From JAKFWF01 sp041745515 (lineage in GTDB: Bacteria; Pseudomonadota; Alphaproteobacteria; Rhizobiales; Hyphomicrobiaceae), in assembly GCA_041745515.1 (NCBI GenBank), contig JBGTIU010000202.1:1-64000 (forward strand): a stretch of 64,000 bases of DNA, in the 5' to 3' direction. The translations under genes and the position numbers were made by a program. The notes beneath the pieces are model-generated. The model had not been told where the DNA came from, searched no databases, and worked only from the letters and a program-made list of their open reading frames with translations. The first letter of the stretch is position 1, and each line of letters starts with the position of its first letter. This document shows positions 46,520 to 56,460 of the stretch, in pieces.

Positions 46520-47928
46520 CAGGGGGCGCGCCTTGCCGCGCGGGCTCGCGCGCCAACATGCGATTCGATCACTTTCAGATCGGCTGGCAAAACGTCGTAG
46601 CGTTCGGCATCGGTCATTAGTGCACCGAGCCGTCGCGGCAAAGCGGGGCGAGTGCCGGCAATTGCCTGAATTGCGTCGGGAAACTTTGCCGGATGTGCGG
46701 TCGCAAGCACAATATGCGGCGCGCCGTCCGCAATGTTGGCCTTTCGCGAAGCAACAATACCGCAAGCGGTGTGCGGATCGGCGAGATACCCGCTGTCGGC
46801 AAGGTTTCGACGGATGCCATCCGCGACCTCGCCCTCGCTCGCCGCTGACGCCGCGAAGTCCTGCCGCACGTGCAACGCCTGGGCGGCGTTGAGTTCAAAG
46901 CGCCCCGTCTGCGCAAGCCTCGCCATTTGCGCCCCGATCAGGCCCCCATCCCGGCCCGATGCCTCGAAAAGATAGCGCTCGAAGTTGGACGACACCTGGA
47001 TGTCCATGGACGGCGATGAGGTCGCGTGCACGCCAAGGGTTTCGTAGGAGCCTGTGGCAACGGTGCGCGGTAGAATATCGTTGCTATTTGACGCAATGAC
47101 CAGCGTCTCGATCGGCAAACCCATGCGCTTGGCAACGTAGCCTGCGAGAATGTCGCCAAAGTTGCCCGTCGGTACGACAAACGAGACGCGCCGATGGGGG
47201 CACCCGAGTGCTACCGCCGCGACAAAATAATAGGTGAGCTGGGCGACAATGCGAGCCCAGTTGATCGAATTGACGCCGGACAGATGCACGCTATCTCGGA
47301 AGGCATGATGGTTGAACATGCCTTTCACAAGCGCTTGGCAGTCGTCGAACGTACCCTCGACGGCAATTGCGTGCACGTTTGCCTCGACCGGCGTCGTCAT
47401 CATCCGGCGCTGGACATCCGAAACTCGGCCGTTGGGAAACAGGATAACGATATCGACACGCGCCGAGCCACGAAAGGCTTCGATTGCGGCTCCTCCCGTG
47501 TCTCCCGATGTGGCGCCAACGATTGTTGCCCGCAATCCCCGCTTGGCCAACACGTGATCCATCAAGCGCGCCAGCAGCTGCATCGCCACGTCCTTGAAGG
47601 CGAGCGTCGGTCCGTGGAACAGTTCCAGTATCCAGGTGTTGCAATCAATCTGGACGAGCGGCGTCACCGCCTTGTGGCCGAAGGTTGCATAAGCGTCACG
47701 CGCCATCGCCAGCAATTCGGGTCTCGCGATCGCATCGCCGGTGAAAGGGTGGATCACTTCGACGGCAACCTCGTGGAACGGCCGCCCCGCAAATCCGGCG
47801 ATCACGCTGTGCGACAGAGTTGGCCAGGTCGCCGGCAGATAAAGCCCGCCGTCGCGCGCGAGGCCAGCCAACACCACATCCTCGAAGCCGAGTACAGGCG
47901 CCCGCCCACGGGTGGAGATGTATTGCAC
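46519..47928 (-). CDS. thrC: Threonine synthase
   Basis: PLP enzyme turning O-phosphohomoserine into threonine. The chosen start is GTG 47928 (VQYISTRGRAPVLGF), which matches the family N-terminus; the frame runs on to 48045 without resemblance. PLP lysine is Lys112 in HGPTLAFKDVAMQ; the phosphate loop region is VGATSGDTGGAAIEAF, and FVVPTGNFGDILAGYVAKRM follows. It has the long form (about 469 residues) of the yeast-like type. It lies 47 bases after the SURF1 gene and is coupled to the M16 gene. Confidence 0.96.
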   Translation of the reverse strand: MQYISTRGRAPVLGFEDVVLAGLARDGGLYLPATWPTLSHSVIAGFAGRPFHEVAVEVIHPFTGDAIARPELLAMARDAYATFGHKAVTPLVQIDCNTWILELFHGPTLAFKDVAMQLLARLMDHVLAKRGLRATIVGATSGDTGGAAIEAFRGSARVDIVILFPNGRVSDVQRRMMTTPVEANVHAIAVEGTFDDCQALVKGMFNHHAFRDSVHLSGVNSINWARIVAQLTYYFVAAVALGCPHRRVSFVVPTGNFGDILAGYVAKRMGLPIETLVIASNSNDILPRTVATGSYETLGVHATSSPSMDIQVSSNFERYLFEASGRDGGLIGAQMARLAQTGRFELNAAQALHVRQDFAASAASEGEVADGIRRNLADSGYLADPHTACGIVASRKANIADGAPHIVLATAHPAKFPDAIQAIAGTRPALPRRLGALMTDAERYDVLPADLKVIESHVGARARAARRAP

Positions 47929-47975
47929 AGTCGGCTGCTCGTTCCAGGAATCGCGACGACACAAGGGCTGGTACC

Positions 47976-48755
47976 CTACGGGTTCAGCCGGCTCCAGACA
48001 AACGCAGCATAGACGCCAATGAGCGTCAGGCCGAGCGCCCACCACGTCAGCGCGTATTCTAGGTGGCGGTTTGGAATTGCGATGCGGCCAACGGTCGGTT
48101 GCGGCAGCCCGCCGGGCGGGATCGGTGACATTAATTCAATATAAAAATCAAAAGCTTGCGGTGAAATACCGCCCCCGGTTGCGAACAGCTCTTTTGGCGA
48201 GCGCAGGTACCACACGTTCTTGGCCGGGGCGTTGGCGCCAGTGAACGTCGAGCGAAGCTCGGAGCGGCGGACCAGCCCTACTAACTCTACATCACCCGCA
48301 GACTGGCTTTGCTGTCTCGTATCGACGCTTTTCCGGGCTTCAGGAACAAAACCGCGATTGACGGCCAGCACAAGATTTCTACCTGGTACACTGAAAGGCG
48401 TCATGATCCAGTAGCCGGGCCCGCCGACACTGCCCGATCGCCTATCGATGGCTGTAAAAACGTATCGCTCATTCGCATGGTCGAAGCTGCCCCTAACGCG
48501 CACAGGTGTGTAGTCACAGCCGTTGGCTGAGCCGACGCTATCAACCGGTTTGCAGTTTCGGGCCAGCAGCTCGGGAAGGCTGATCGGCGCCGCCGACGAC
48601 CGCGCCTTGATTGTCGCAAGCAGCTCCTCTTTCCATGACTTGCGGCTCCACTGCCACGCACCAAGCCCCAGCAGGATCGCGAGGGCAGCAAGCGTTGCGA
48701 CAGTCGGCCAAATGAGATTGGCGCCTTGCGGTCCTCGACGTAGACGGCCGGTCAT
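47976..48755 (-). CDS. SURF1-family cytochrome oxidase assembly protein
   Basis: Inner-membrane protein that helps insert heme a into the aa3-type oxidase. Two hydrophobic segments flank a periplasmic domain: the N-terminal VATLAALAILLGLGAWQW and the C-terminal ALTWWALGLTLIGVYAAFVW. Signatures include VLAVNRGFVP and the final NRHLEYALTWW. Length 259 residues is normal. The start overlaps the stop of the RND pump gene by 4 bases (ATGA). No cytochrome oxidase subunit gene is in the window, although in many relatives this gene ends the cox operon. Confidence 0.9.
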   Translation of the reverse strand: MTGRLRRGPQGANLIWPTVATLAALAILLGLGAWQWSRKSWKEELLATIKARSSAAPISLPELLARNCKPVDSVGSANGCDYTPVRVRGSFDHANERYVFTAIDRRSGSVGGPGYWIMTPFSVPGRNLVLAVNRGFVPEARKSVDTRQQSQSAGDVELVGLVRRSELRSTFTGANAPAKNVWYLRSPKELFATGGGISPQAFDFYIELMSPIPPGGLPQPTVGRIAIPNRHLEYALTWWALGLTLIGVYAAFVWSRLNP

Positions 48756-51700
48756 TCGGCTGGTGCCGGCTTCGGAGGCGAAACGGCCGTATGCCCTGAA
48801 AAGCGTTGCCCGAGACGGCGGACGACGACGTAGAACACTGGCGTGAAGATCAAGCCGAACATGGTGACGCCGATCATGCCCCAGAAAACGGCTGTGCCCA
48901 GTGCGATCCTCAATTCCGCGCCGGCGCCCGACGCCAGATAGAGAGGCAACACTCCCAACGTGAAGGCCAGCGATGTCATCAGGATCGGCCGCAATCGCAA
49001 CCGCGAAGCTTCGACTGCCGCGGTAACCACGTCGTTTCCTCGCTGCTCGAACTGGTGCGCAAACTCAACGATCAAAATGGCGTTCTTCGCCGCGAGGCCA
49101 ATCAGCACTACAAAGCCGATCTGCGTCAGGATGTTGATATCGAGGCCGCGCAGCCAGACGCCGAATACTGCCGACAGCAGGCACATCGGCACGATCAGCA
49201 TGATCGAAAGGGGCAGCGACCAACTTTCGTACTGCGCCGCCAGCGCCAGAAACACGAACAACACCGAAAGCGCAAAAATGTAGTACCCGGTGCGGCCCGC
49301 GCGCTTTTCCTGGAACGACAGATCCGTCCACTCATAGCCGACGCCCTCGGGCAGCAAGCGGGCAGCTGTCGCTGCCACGAGTTCGAGCGCCTGGCCCGAA
49401 GATATGCCCGGCGAACCTTGGCCATTGATCTCCACCGCCGGAAACAGGTTGTACCGCGGCACGCGCTCGGGCCCAGCGATCTCCTTGAAAGTTACGAGAG
49501 AGCCCAGCGGCACCATTTGCCCGTCGCTATTGCGGACCCGGATGCGCGCGACGTTGTCGGGATCGAGCCGGAAATTGCCATCTGCCTGCGCAGTGACTCG
49601 GTAGGTGCGGCCGAACATGTTGAAATCGTTCACATAGGCTGACCCCATGTAGATCCGTAGTGCCTCGAAAATATTGGTGAGCGGCACGCGCAGCATTTGT
49701 GCCTTGACCCGATCGACATCAACGAAGATCTGCGGTGTCACGGTCTGAAACGTCGTGAATGCGTTCGACAGACCCGGCGTCTGGTTCAGTGCCTGGATAA
49801 ACTCGTTGGCGGTGCGCGAGAAGGCGTCGGAACCAAGCCCGCCTCGGTCCTGCAGTCGCAGCGAGAAACCTGATGCAGCCCCGATGCCGCGTACCGGTGG
49901 CGGCACGAAAACCAGGACCTGCGCTTCCTGAATCTCTGCGAGGCGCTGGCGCAGCTCGGTCGCAAGCTTCTGGACCGTCTGCCCAGTGACGGCGCGTTTG
50001 TCGAAATCATCGAGCACGCAGAATAGGGCCGCCGAGTTCGGCGCGTTGGTGAACGTCGCTCCTGACAGGCCGGAATAGCCCGAGGTGTAGGCAAATCCTG
50101 GCGTCGACAGAATGATCTCATTTGCCCGTCGCAGCACTTGATCCGTGCGGTCGAGCGACGCACCCGCGGGGAGCTGCGCCGACACGATGATGATACCGCG
50201 GTCCAGCGCAGGTATGAACCCAGTCGGCGTCATATTCACGAGCCAGACCGCGAGCCCGATCAGCCCCGCATAGATCATCAGCATGATGCCGCTGATCCGG
50301 ATCACGCCCTGTACGGTGCGCGCGTAGGCGCGCTCTAGCCAGGCAAATAGCCAGTTGAAGCCGGCAAAGAACCAGCGCAGGGGCGCGCTCCCAAACCTGA
50401 TAAAACTGAATCGCCGCAGCTGCTGTACTTCATCGCTGTGCGGCTTGAACAACATGGCGGCAAGCGCCGGCGACAAGGTCAGCGACACGAATGCCGAAAT
50501 CAAGGTCGCAGTCGCAACCGTTATCGCAAACTGCCGATAAAACTGCCCGGTGATGCCTGAGACAAATGCGGTCGGGATGAAGACCGCTGTCAACACAAGC
50601 GCGATCGCGATCAGCGCGGTGCCGACCTCGTCCATCGTCACCCGCGCGGCTTCAAGTGGAGCTAGCCCCTCGCGCAATTTGCGTTCGACGTTCTCGACGA
50701 CAACGATGGCGTCATCAACGACAATGCCGACGGATAAGACCAATCCGAACAGCGTCAGCGTGTTGAGCGAGTATCCCAGCCCCAGCATGATGGTGCAGGT
50801 GCCGATCAGCGACACCGGGATTGCAACGACAGGAATGATCGTCGCACGCCAAGTCTGCAGGAACAGCAACACAACCAGGACGACCAGCACAACGGCCTCG
50901 ACAATGGTCTTGTTTAATTCCCGGATCGAAACTTCGATGAATTCAGTTGGGTTATAGCGAATCCGATACTCTAGTCCTTTGGGGAATCCCGCGCTGATCT
51001 CCTTCATCGTGGCCTTGATGGCATTGACCGTCTTCAATGCGTCGGATCCGGGCTGCTGCGTCATCACAATGACAGTTGCAGGGTCCCGGTCCTGATATCC
51101 GAAGGACATGTAGCTGAGTGCGCCAAGCTCGATCCGGCTGACGTCCTTGAGGCGCACGACGCGACCGTCGGCACCAGCCTTGACTATGATTTCCTCGAAC
51201 TCGGCGGCGTCCTTGAGCCGGCCCTTGAGTTGCAACGATTGCTGGAATGCGCCGGTCGATTTCAGCGGCGGCTCGCCGATCGATCCTCCGGCAACCTGCA
51301 CATTTTGCGCGCGCAATGCCGACAGAACCTCCTCCGCCGTCAGCCCGAGCCCGGCAATGCGCTCCGGATCGAGCCAGACACGCATTGAATATTCGCGCGC
51401 TCCGTACAGGTTAACGGCGCCAACACCCTCGGTACGGGCGAGCACATCGCGCACGTTCAAAATCGCGTAATTGGAAATATAGACCTGGTCGTGGGATTTG
51501 TCGGGTGAGACCAGATGGACGACCACCAACAGATCGGGCGAGTTCTTGCGCACGGTGACGCCCGAGCGGCGCACCTCATCCGGTAGGCGCGGCTCCGCCG
51601 ACGCGACACGATTCTGCAGCAGCACCTGTGCCTTGTCTGCGTCGGTGCCGATCTCGAACGTGACCGTCAGGCCCATCGACCCGTCGCTGGTCGATTGCGA

Positions 51701-51943
51701 GTACATATAAAGCATTCCGTCGACGCCGTTGACGGCCTGTTCGATAACGGCGGCAACGGTATCGGCAACGGTCTGCGCGCTGGCACCTGGATAACTCGCG
51801 CTTACCGAGATAGTGGGCGGCGTGATTTCGGGAAACTGGGTGACGGCGAGCCCATTGTAAGCGATGGCGCCGATAATGGTGATAAAAAGCGAGACGACGA
51901 TCGCGAAAATCGGCCGAACGATGAAGAAGCGGCTCAAGCCCAT
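48752..51943 (-). CDS. RND-family multidrug efflux permease (HAE1, AcrB-like)
   Basis: Inner-membrane, proton-driven pump subunit of about 1063 residues. It starts MGLSRFFIVRPIFAIVVSLF at 51943, the canonical RND start (the frame runs to 52090). The essential TM4 Asp pair is in GIVVDDAIVVVENVER. Other parts are FPEITPPTISVSASYPGASA, the porter loops (YKRIRYNPTEF-like) and the mirror repeat in the second half, with FGLIFTPVFYVVVRR near the end. The adaptor gene lies 26 bases upstream; no outer-membrane channel gene is nearby. The substrate cannot be predicted. Confidence 0.94.
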   Translation of the reverse strand: MGLSRFFIVRPIFAIVVSLFITIIGAIAYNGLAVTQFPEITPPTISVSASYPGASAQTVADTVAAVIEQAVNGVDGMLYMYSQSTSDGSMGLTVTFEIGTDADKAQVLLQNRVASAEPRLPDEVRRSGVTVRKNSPDLLVVVHLVSPDKSHDQVYISNYAILNVRDVLARTEGVGAVNLYGAREYSMRVWLDPERIAGLGLTAEEVLSALRAQNVQVAGGSIGEPPLKSTGAFQQSLQLKGRLKDAAEFEEIIVKAGADGRVVRLKDVSRIELGALSYMSFGYQDRDPATVIVMTQQPGSDALKTVNAIKATMKEISAGFPKGLEYRIRYNPTEFIEVSIRELNKTIVEAVVLVVLVVLLFLQTWRATIIPVVAIPVSLIGTCTIMLGLGYSLNTLTLFGLVLSVGIVVDDAIVVVENVERKLREGLAPLEAARVTMDEVGTALIAIALVLTAVFIPTAFVSGITGQFYRQFAITVATATLISAFVSLTLSPALAAMLFKPHSDEVQQLRRFSFIRFGSAPLRWFFAGFNWLFAWLERAYARTVQGVIRISGIMLMIYAGLIGLAVWLVNMTPTGFIPALDRGIIIVSAQLPAGASLDRTDQVLRRANEIILSTPGFAYTSGYSGLSGATFTNAPNSAALFCVLDDFDKRAVTGQTVQKLATELRQRLAEIQEAQVLVFVPPPVRGIGAASGFSLRLQDRGGLGSDAFSRTANEFIQALNQTPGLSNAFTTFQTVTPQIFVDVDRVKAQMLRVPLTNIFEALRIYMGSAYVNDFNMFGRTYRVTAQADGNFRLDPDNVARIRVRNSDGQMVPLGSLVTFKEIAGPERVPRYNLFPAVEINGQGSPGISSGQALELVAATAARLLPEGVGYEWTDLSFQEKRAGRTGYYIFALSVLFVFLALAAQYESWSLPLSIMLIVPMCLLSAVFGVWLRGLDINILTQIGFVVLIGLAAKNAILIVEFAHQFEQRGNDVVTAAVEASRLRLRPILMTSLAFTLGVLPLYLASGAGAELRIALGTAVFWGMIGVTMFGLIFTPVFYVVVRRLGQRFSGHTAVSPPKPAPAE

Positions 51944-51969
51944 GACGCGCGACCACCGGCAAACTAGTG

Positions 51970-53388
51970 TTACTGACGCGCCGAAGAAGAAGAGGAATCC
52001 GGCGTCATATCGGAGACCTGCAGCGGCTCGCGCTTCGGGTTGACTCTTTGTCCCGGCCTTACGCGTTGCAGGCCCTTTATGATCACCCAATCGTCGGGGC
52101 TGAGCCCGGTCCGCACCACACGCATGCCGCCGACGATTGGGCCAAGCGTGACGCTCTTGCGAGTTACTGCGCCGTCATCCGCGACCACACTGACGAACTT
52201 GCTGGCCTGGTCCGTGCCGATCGCTTCGTCGGGCAACATCACGCCCAGGTATTTGGCGGAGCCCGCAATACGCGCACGTCCGAACATGCCAGCCGAGAAC
52301 AAGCCTGATCTGTTGTCAACCATCGCCCGCAACCTCAGCGTGCCTGTCGTCTGCTCGAGACGATTGTCGCTGAAATCGACTGTCGCGGCTTGCGGGAATC
52401 CCTTGTCGTCAGCGATTGCGATCTCGACCGTGGCGCCCGCCTCGCCGAGCTTCAAAGAGCCGTCGGCGGCGAGCCGCTTGTACTTGATCGTATTGTTCTC
52501 GCTCACATCGAAATAGAAGTGCATCGGATCTTGGCTGACGATCGTCGTCAGCAATGTTTGCGTGCCGGCCCCGCCACCGACAATGTAGTTGCCGGCCGAC
52601 ACCAGATTGCGGCCAATGCGGCCCGCGATCGGCGCCGTGATCCGAGTGAACGACAGATCGAGTTCGGCAGACTTAACCTTGGCTTCGGCGACCTTTACAG
52701 CGGCCTCCGCTTCCCGCTTCAGATTCGCGCGATCATCGAACACTTTTTCCGACATGATGCGACGATCGAGCAATGGACGGCCACGATCGACATCCTTGGT
52801 GGTGCTCTCGACCTTGGTTGTCGCAGCCAGCACTTCGGCCTTTGCAGTATCAAGGGCTCGCTCGAAGGGTCGCGGATCAATGGTGAATAGTAGGTCGCCC
52901 CTGTCGACCATCTGCCCATCCTTGAAATGGGCTTGATCGAGATAGCCGGCGAGACGCGCGCGCACTTCGATTGTGTCGACTGCATCGAAACGGCCGGTGT
53001 ACTCGTCCCATTCGATAATCTCGCGGGCGATCGGACGGCTGATCGTCACTTGCGGTGCTGGCGCATTGGGAGGGGCGGAAGTAGCGGGTGCGCGACCGCG
53101 TTCTGACCCAGCCGACAATAGCCGGACGAGCCCGCTCCATTGATTGGCGAACCAACTCGGCGTCTCGCTGGACGTGGCGGCAGCGGACGGAGGTGCAACC
53201 TTGGTTTCGGCAGCCTTTGCCTGCGCGCGCAGCGGGCTTGCTGCGACAACGGCATATAAGGCCACACAAGCAATCGCCGATACCGTTACGAGACCTGCTC
53301 GCGCAACGCATTGCCGCAACGGTTCGAATCTGCGCTCGATGCAATGCAAGACCAACCTCACTCGATCTGACGGTGCCGGCAACGACAC
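51970..53388 (-). CDS. RND efflux periplasmic adaptor (membrane fusion protein)
   Basis: Links the RND pump to the outer-membrane channel. Long N-terminus: signal-like segment (GLVTVSAIACVALYAVVAASP) then a 70-residue Ala/Ser/Pro linker before the adaptor core, which starts VTISRPIAREIIEWDEYTGR. Then come the lipoyl-type half with FKDGQMVDRGDLLFTIDPRP, a coiled-coil hairpin (about residues 175-240) and the barrel with LSFTRITAPIAGRIGRNLVS. The end is Ser-rich. The N-terminal extension is longer than usual for this family. Confidence 0.92.
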   Translation of the reverse strand: MSLPAPSDRVRLVLHCIERRFEPLRQCVARAGLVTVSAIACVALYAVVAASPLRAQAKAAETKVAPPSAAATSSETPSWFANQWSGLVRLLSAGSERGRAPATSAPPNAPAPQVTISRPIAREIIEWDEYTGRFDAVDTIEVRARLAGYLDQAHFKDGQMVDRGDLLFTIDPRPFERALDTAKAEVLAATTKVESTTKDVDRGRPLLDRRIMSEKVFDDRANLKREAEAAVKVAEAKVKSAELDLSFTRITAPIAGRIGRNLVSAGNYIVGGGAGTQTLLTTIVSQDPMHFYFDVSENNTIKYKRLAADGSLKLGEAGATVEIAIADDKGFPQAATVDFSDNRLEQTTGTLRLRAMVDNRSGLFSAGMFGRARIAGSAKYLGVMLPDEAIGTDQASKFVSVVADDGAVTRKSVTLGPIVGGMRVVRTGLSPDDWVIIKGLQRVRPGQRVNPKREPLQVSDMTPDSSSSSARQ

Positions 53389-53496
53389 TTTAGCCGAAGC
53401 GGACGTGTTACGGCTCAGCTTGTAGCAAACCAGGCTGGCCGTGTAACCGCACGAAGTCGTGGCTGCTTGTATGGTCAGCTCTTGACGCCCGATAGG

Positions 53497-54270
53497 TCAA
53501 TAGCGGGCGTATCCCGATTGCAGGTATCGCATTTGCCCATAAATCGGGCGTTGCGGCACATCGTAACGGCGCGGCGAAGAGTAACCATAAGCAGAGGTCG
53601 CATAGGGTTGTCGAGAAGTCGGCAGATAGCCGTACGATTGATAATAGCGTTGTTCGTCATGCCGCCGAGTTAAGGCCCGCTCGCGTGCTCCGGGCAATTC
53701 TCGACGGGAAGCAACTTCTTCACGAAACCGAGGCGAACCGTGTACGACAATCCTGGTCGATGCCAAGCCGTGTTTGAGAACCAGCGCATAGAAAATCGCC
53801 GCGCCCGAAGCAGGAAGCCGTATACAACCGTGTGATGCTGGAGTTCCCAGCCGATTGACTGCGTGGGTCGCATGCGTCGCGATCCCGCCGTTAAAGAAAA
53901 CCGAATGCGGCATCGGCGCGTTGTCGTACTTCTTCGAGAACCACATCCTGGCGGTCCACTGCGGGCGAAAGGTGCCACGGGGCGTTTCGTAGCCTCGCGC
54001 TCCGGACGATATCGGCCATATGTGCAACACTTTGCCGCCAGACGAGACAGTCAGTCGTTGAGTCGACAGGTTGATATCCGCTCGGAGGGAGATCGCGATC
54101 GGCCTCTGCGCGGGCTTGGAAGTTGTTGCCTCGGTCGCGGTGATGCCCGGGCTGGCCGGGCCGCCTCCAGCTAGGGCGCCTGGTTCTGCCGATGCTCGGG
54201 TAACGAAAAACGACGCAAGAGCAAGAATTGCGAATGGCGCTATGACGCTTAAAGATATGCTCTTGGGCAT
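53497..54270 (-). CDS. L,D-transpeptidase (YkuD domain) with a Tyr-rich tail
   Basis: Third YkuD enzyme of the window. ATG 54270 has a GGAG box 6 bases upstream and gives a signal peptide (VIAPFAILALASFFVTRASA); the frame runs to 54369 but lacks support. The YkuD domain spans about residues 60-180: the strand core ISLRADINLSTQRLTVSSGG and the active site in THAVNRLGTPASHGCIRLPA (catalytic Cys in SHGCIR). The last 70 residues are rich in Tyr, Arg, Ser and Pro (YYQSYGYLPTSRQPYATSAY). It probably makes 3-3 crosslinks or attaches lipoprotein to the wall. Confidence 0.88.
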   Translation of the reverse strand: MPKSISLSVIAPFAILALASFFVTRASAEPGALAGGGPASPGITATEATTSKPAQRPIAISLRADINLSTQRLTVSSGGKVLHIWPISSGARGYETPRGTFRPQWTARMWFSKKYDNAPMPHSVFFNGGIATHATHAVNRLGTPASHGCIRLPASGAAIFYALVLKHGLASTRIVVHGSPRFREEVASRRELPGARERALTRRHDEQRYYQSYGYLPTSRQPYATSAYGYSSPRRYDVPQRPIYGQMRYLQSGYARY

Positions 54271-54508
54271 CCAAAGCTCCAGCGCATCACGCAACTCGGC
54301 GAACGTACAGTATCGCCGACGGCCTTCCGTTCCCTTAATTCTTGCCCCGTTTGTGTTGGATTTCAGCATGACAAACGCGCCCGCTACATGGCGCCCAGCG
54401 TTTTGAAGCCGGCAAGTGACCCCACCCTAAAGCAGGGTATTCTCAGTTCAACGATCGAGCTGACGCACCAGGTAATCCGCAGCAGCGCGCAAACTCTTCC
54501 AGTTGTGG

Positions 54509-56251
54509 TTAGTTGCCCAACAAAATATCGAACAACGTTTTGGGTTTGCCTTGACGCGACGGGGATTGTGGGGGGCGTTGACTGGAAGTGTAACCCCAGC
54601 CGGACTGCGCCCACGGCGCCCAGCTCGGCGTACCTTTGGCGCTGCCGGTCTCGCCGGAAGTTGTGAACCGGCGTTGCGCGGGAGCTTGCGCAATCGCGGG
54701 GTCTTTGGCCTTACGCAGCGTAAATTCGTCAGTAACTCCGTCGATGCTCGCAACCGTGACGCGGGTGTCGTCCCAATTCCAAACCGACATCCGCTCCCCC
54801 GCGCGATGCGGAAGAATGCCAATAACGACATTCGTTTGCGTGTCGACAATGGCGACCTGCTCGATATCAATGTTGCCCGAGCGGCCGGCATGGAATCTCA
54901 ACGTCCCAATGCCCAAGAGCGGCGCCGGCCGGACCTCCCACTCCACCAGCTTGGGCGTTCCTGTTCCCATCATCTCGAGCGGAACCCGAAACCGCGGAAA
55001 CTCGTCGCTCACGGCAAAATAGCGCCCACTCTGCGAGACAATTCGCCACCGTGCCACACCGGCACCAAGCAATTCGGCATCTTCACTCATGTCGGGTGCC
55101 GCCCCCAGCCGATCGAGCACGTCGGCTGCGTCCTTCAAGCTCGGTTTCAAGACCAGAGCCTTCCTCAGACTGACAATGGCGTCGTCTGTGCGGCCCAAAG
55201 ATTCCTCGATCTCGCCTTTTGCCCACAGGACCTCGGCTCGATTAGGATTGAGCTTCATCGCTTTGTCGATCTCTTTCAGACCCAAGTCCGGCTGCGCCGT
55301 CACCTTGTAGACAAACGCGCGATAGGCGAATGCGATGACGGTGCGCGGGTCGAGTTCAATGGCGCGCGCCAGGTCGGTCTCCGCGTCCTCATATGCTTCC
55401 GCCTTGGCATGCGCGAGCCCTCGACCCTCGTAGGCCGCAACCGACCTGGCATCCAGTTCCAAGGCGCGGGTGAAATCCTTGATTGCTGACGCGGGGTTGC
55501 GCGCAGCCAAATATGCGTGCCCTCGCAGTACGTAGACCTCGGGATTCCCAGGTTCGAAGGCGATAGCACGGCTGAGATCCTCCACCGCCTCGTCAAAGCG
55601 CTCGACGTCGAGCTTGGCCTCAGCGCGACTGCGATAGGCAGACGCAAACCGCACGTCGGATTGCAGGGCACGCGTAAAGTCCCGCATTGCAGCGTGCGGC
55701 CGAGACTCGGCAAGGAAAGCACGACCTCGACCCGAAAGAGGTGCCGCACTGCCCGGCAGGAGTTCAATCGCTTTCGTGAAGTCGCGGATCGCATCCGGCG
55801 TTGCGCCAAGCCGCATGTGGGCTCCCGCGCGGTTGTGGAAGGCGGCGGCGTAACCGGGGGTCAGCAGAATAGCCCGATCGAAATCCTTAACGGCCTCGCG
55901 AGGCTGTCCAAATGCAAGAAGAGCGATGCCGCGGTTGTTGTAGACTGCCGCATACTCAGGGAAGAGCTGGGCCGCCTTGTTGAAATCCTCGATCGCGAGA
56001 CGCTGCTGACCGAGTCGGCCGTAAGCCACTGCCCTATCGTTCAAGATCACGGCCCTGCGGTCGTTAGGCAGGCCGGCGTCCTTCAACGCTTCCGTTAACA
56101 GGCTGACTGCCGCCGACACGTTGCCGCGCGCCAACGCGGAGGATGCTTCCTGCGCTTTCATTGCAGCGGCATCCGGAGGCGGCGACTGCGCTACCGCCGG
56201 CATCACAGCCAGCAGCAAGATTAGCGCAGACAAAAGAAGGCGGTGCCGCAT
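54509..56251 (-). CDS. Periplasmic TPR-repeat protein
   Basis: ATG 56251 starts a signal peptide (LLLSALILLLAVMPAVAQS); the open frame continues to 56491 without support. From about residue 25 to 360 the chain is a run of roughly nine to ten 34-residue TPR units (for example YNNRGIALLAFGQPREAVKD and YRSRAEAKLDVERFDEAVED). The last 220 residues form a different, probably beta-rich, domain (GVARWRIVSQSGRYFAVSDE, MSVWNWDDTRVTVASIDG), with the ending KPKTLFDILLGN. TPR arrays bind other proteins; the partner is unknown. Confidence 0.78.
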   Translation of the reverse strand: MRHRLLLSALILLLAVMPAVAQSPPPDAAAMKAQEASSALARGNVSAAVSLLTEALKDAGLPNDRRAVILNDRAVAYGRLGQQRLAIEDFNKAAQLFPEYAAVYNNRGIALLAFGQPREAVKDFDRAILLTPGYAAAFHNRAGAHMRLGATPDAIRDFTKAIELLPGSAAPLSGRGRAFLAESRPHAAMRDFTRALQSDVRFASAYRSRAEAKLDVERFDEAVEDLSRAIAFEPGNPEVYVLRGHAYLAARNPASAIKDFTRALELDARSVAAYEGRGLAHAKAEAYEDAETDLARAIELDPRTVIAFAYRAFVYKVTAQPDLGLKEIDKAMKLNPNRAEVLWAKGEIEESLGRTDDAIVSLRKALVLKPSLKDAADVLDRLGAAPDMSEDAELLGAGVARWRIVSQSGRYFAVSDEFPRFRVPLEMMGTGTPKLVEWEVRPAPLLGIGTLRFHAGRSGNIDIEQVAIVDTQTNVVIGILPHRAGERMSVWNWDDTRVTVASIDGVTDEFTLRKAKDPAIAQAPAQRRFTTSGETGSAKGTPSWAPWAQSGWGYTSSQRPPQSPSRQGKPKTLFDILLGN

Positions 56252-56460
56252 CAGACCACTTCGTTCGAATTCACGAGCAACGTCAATAGGTGCCGATTGT
56301 GGCCGCCAAGGTAGCACGAGCCCACACTTTGAGATTGACGACGCGTTGAACCTTTGGTGGCATTGCTGCGACGAACGTGAAGCACGGCTCGAGGGCCTGC
56401 AATCCGAACGGCCCGAGATACCGACCATCCGTGCGGTCCAACACGCCTTTGGAGGGCACG

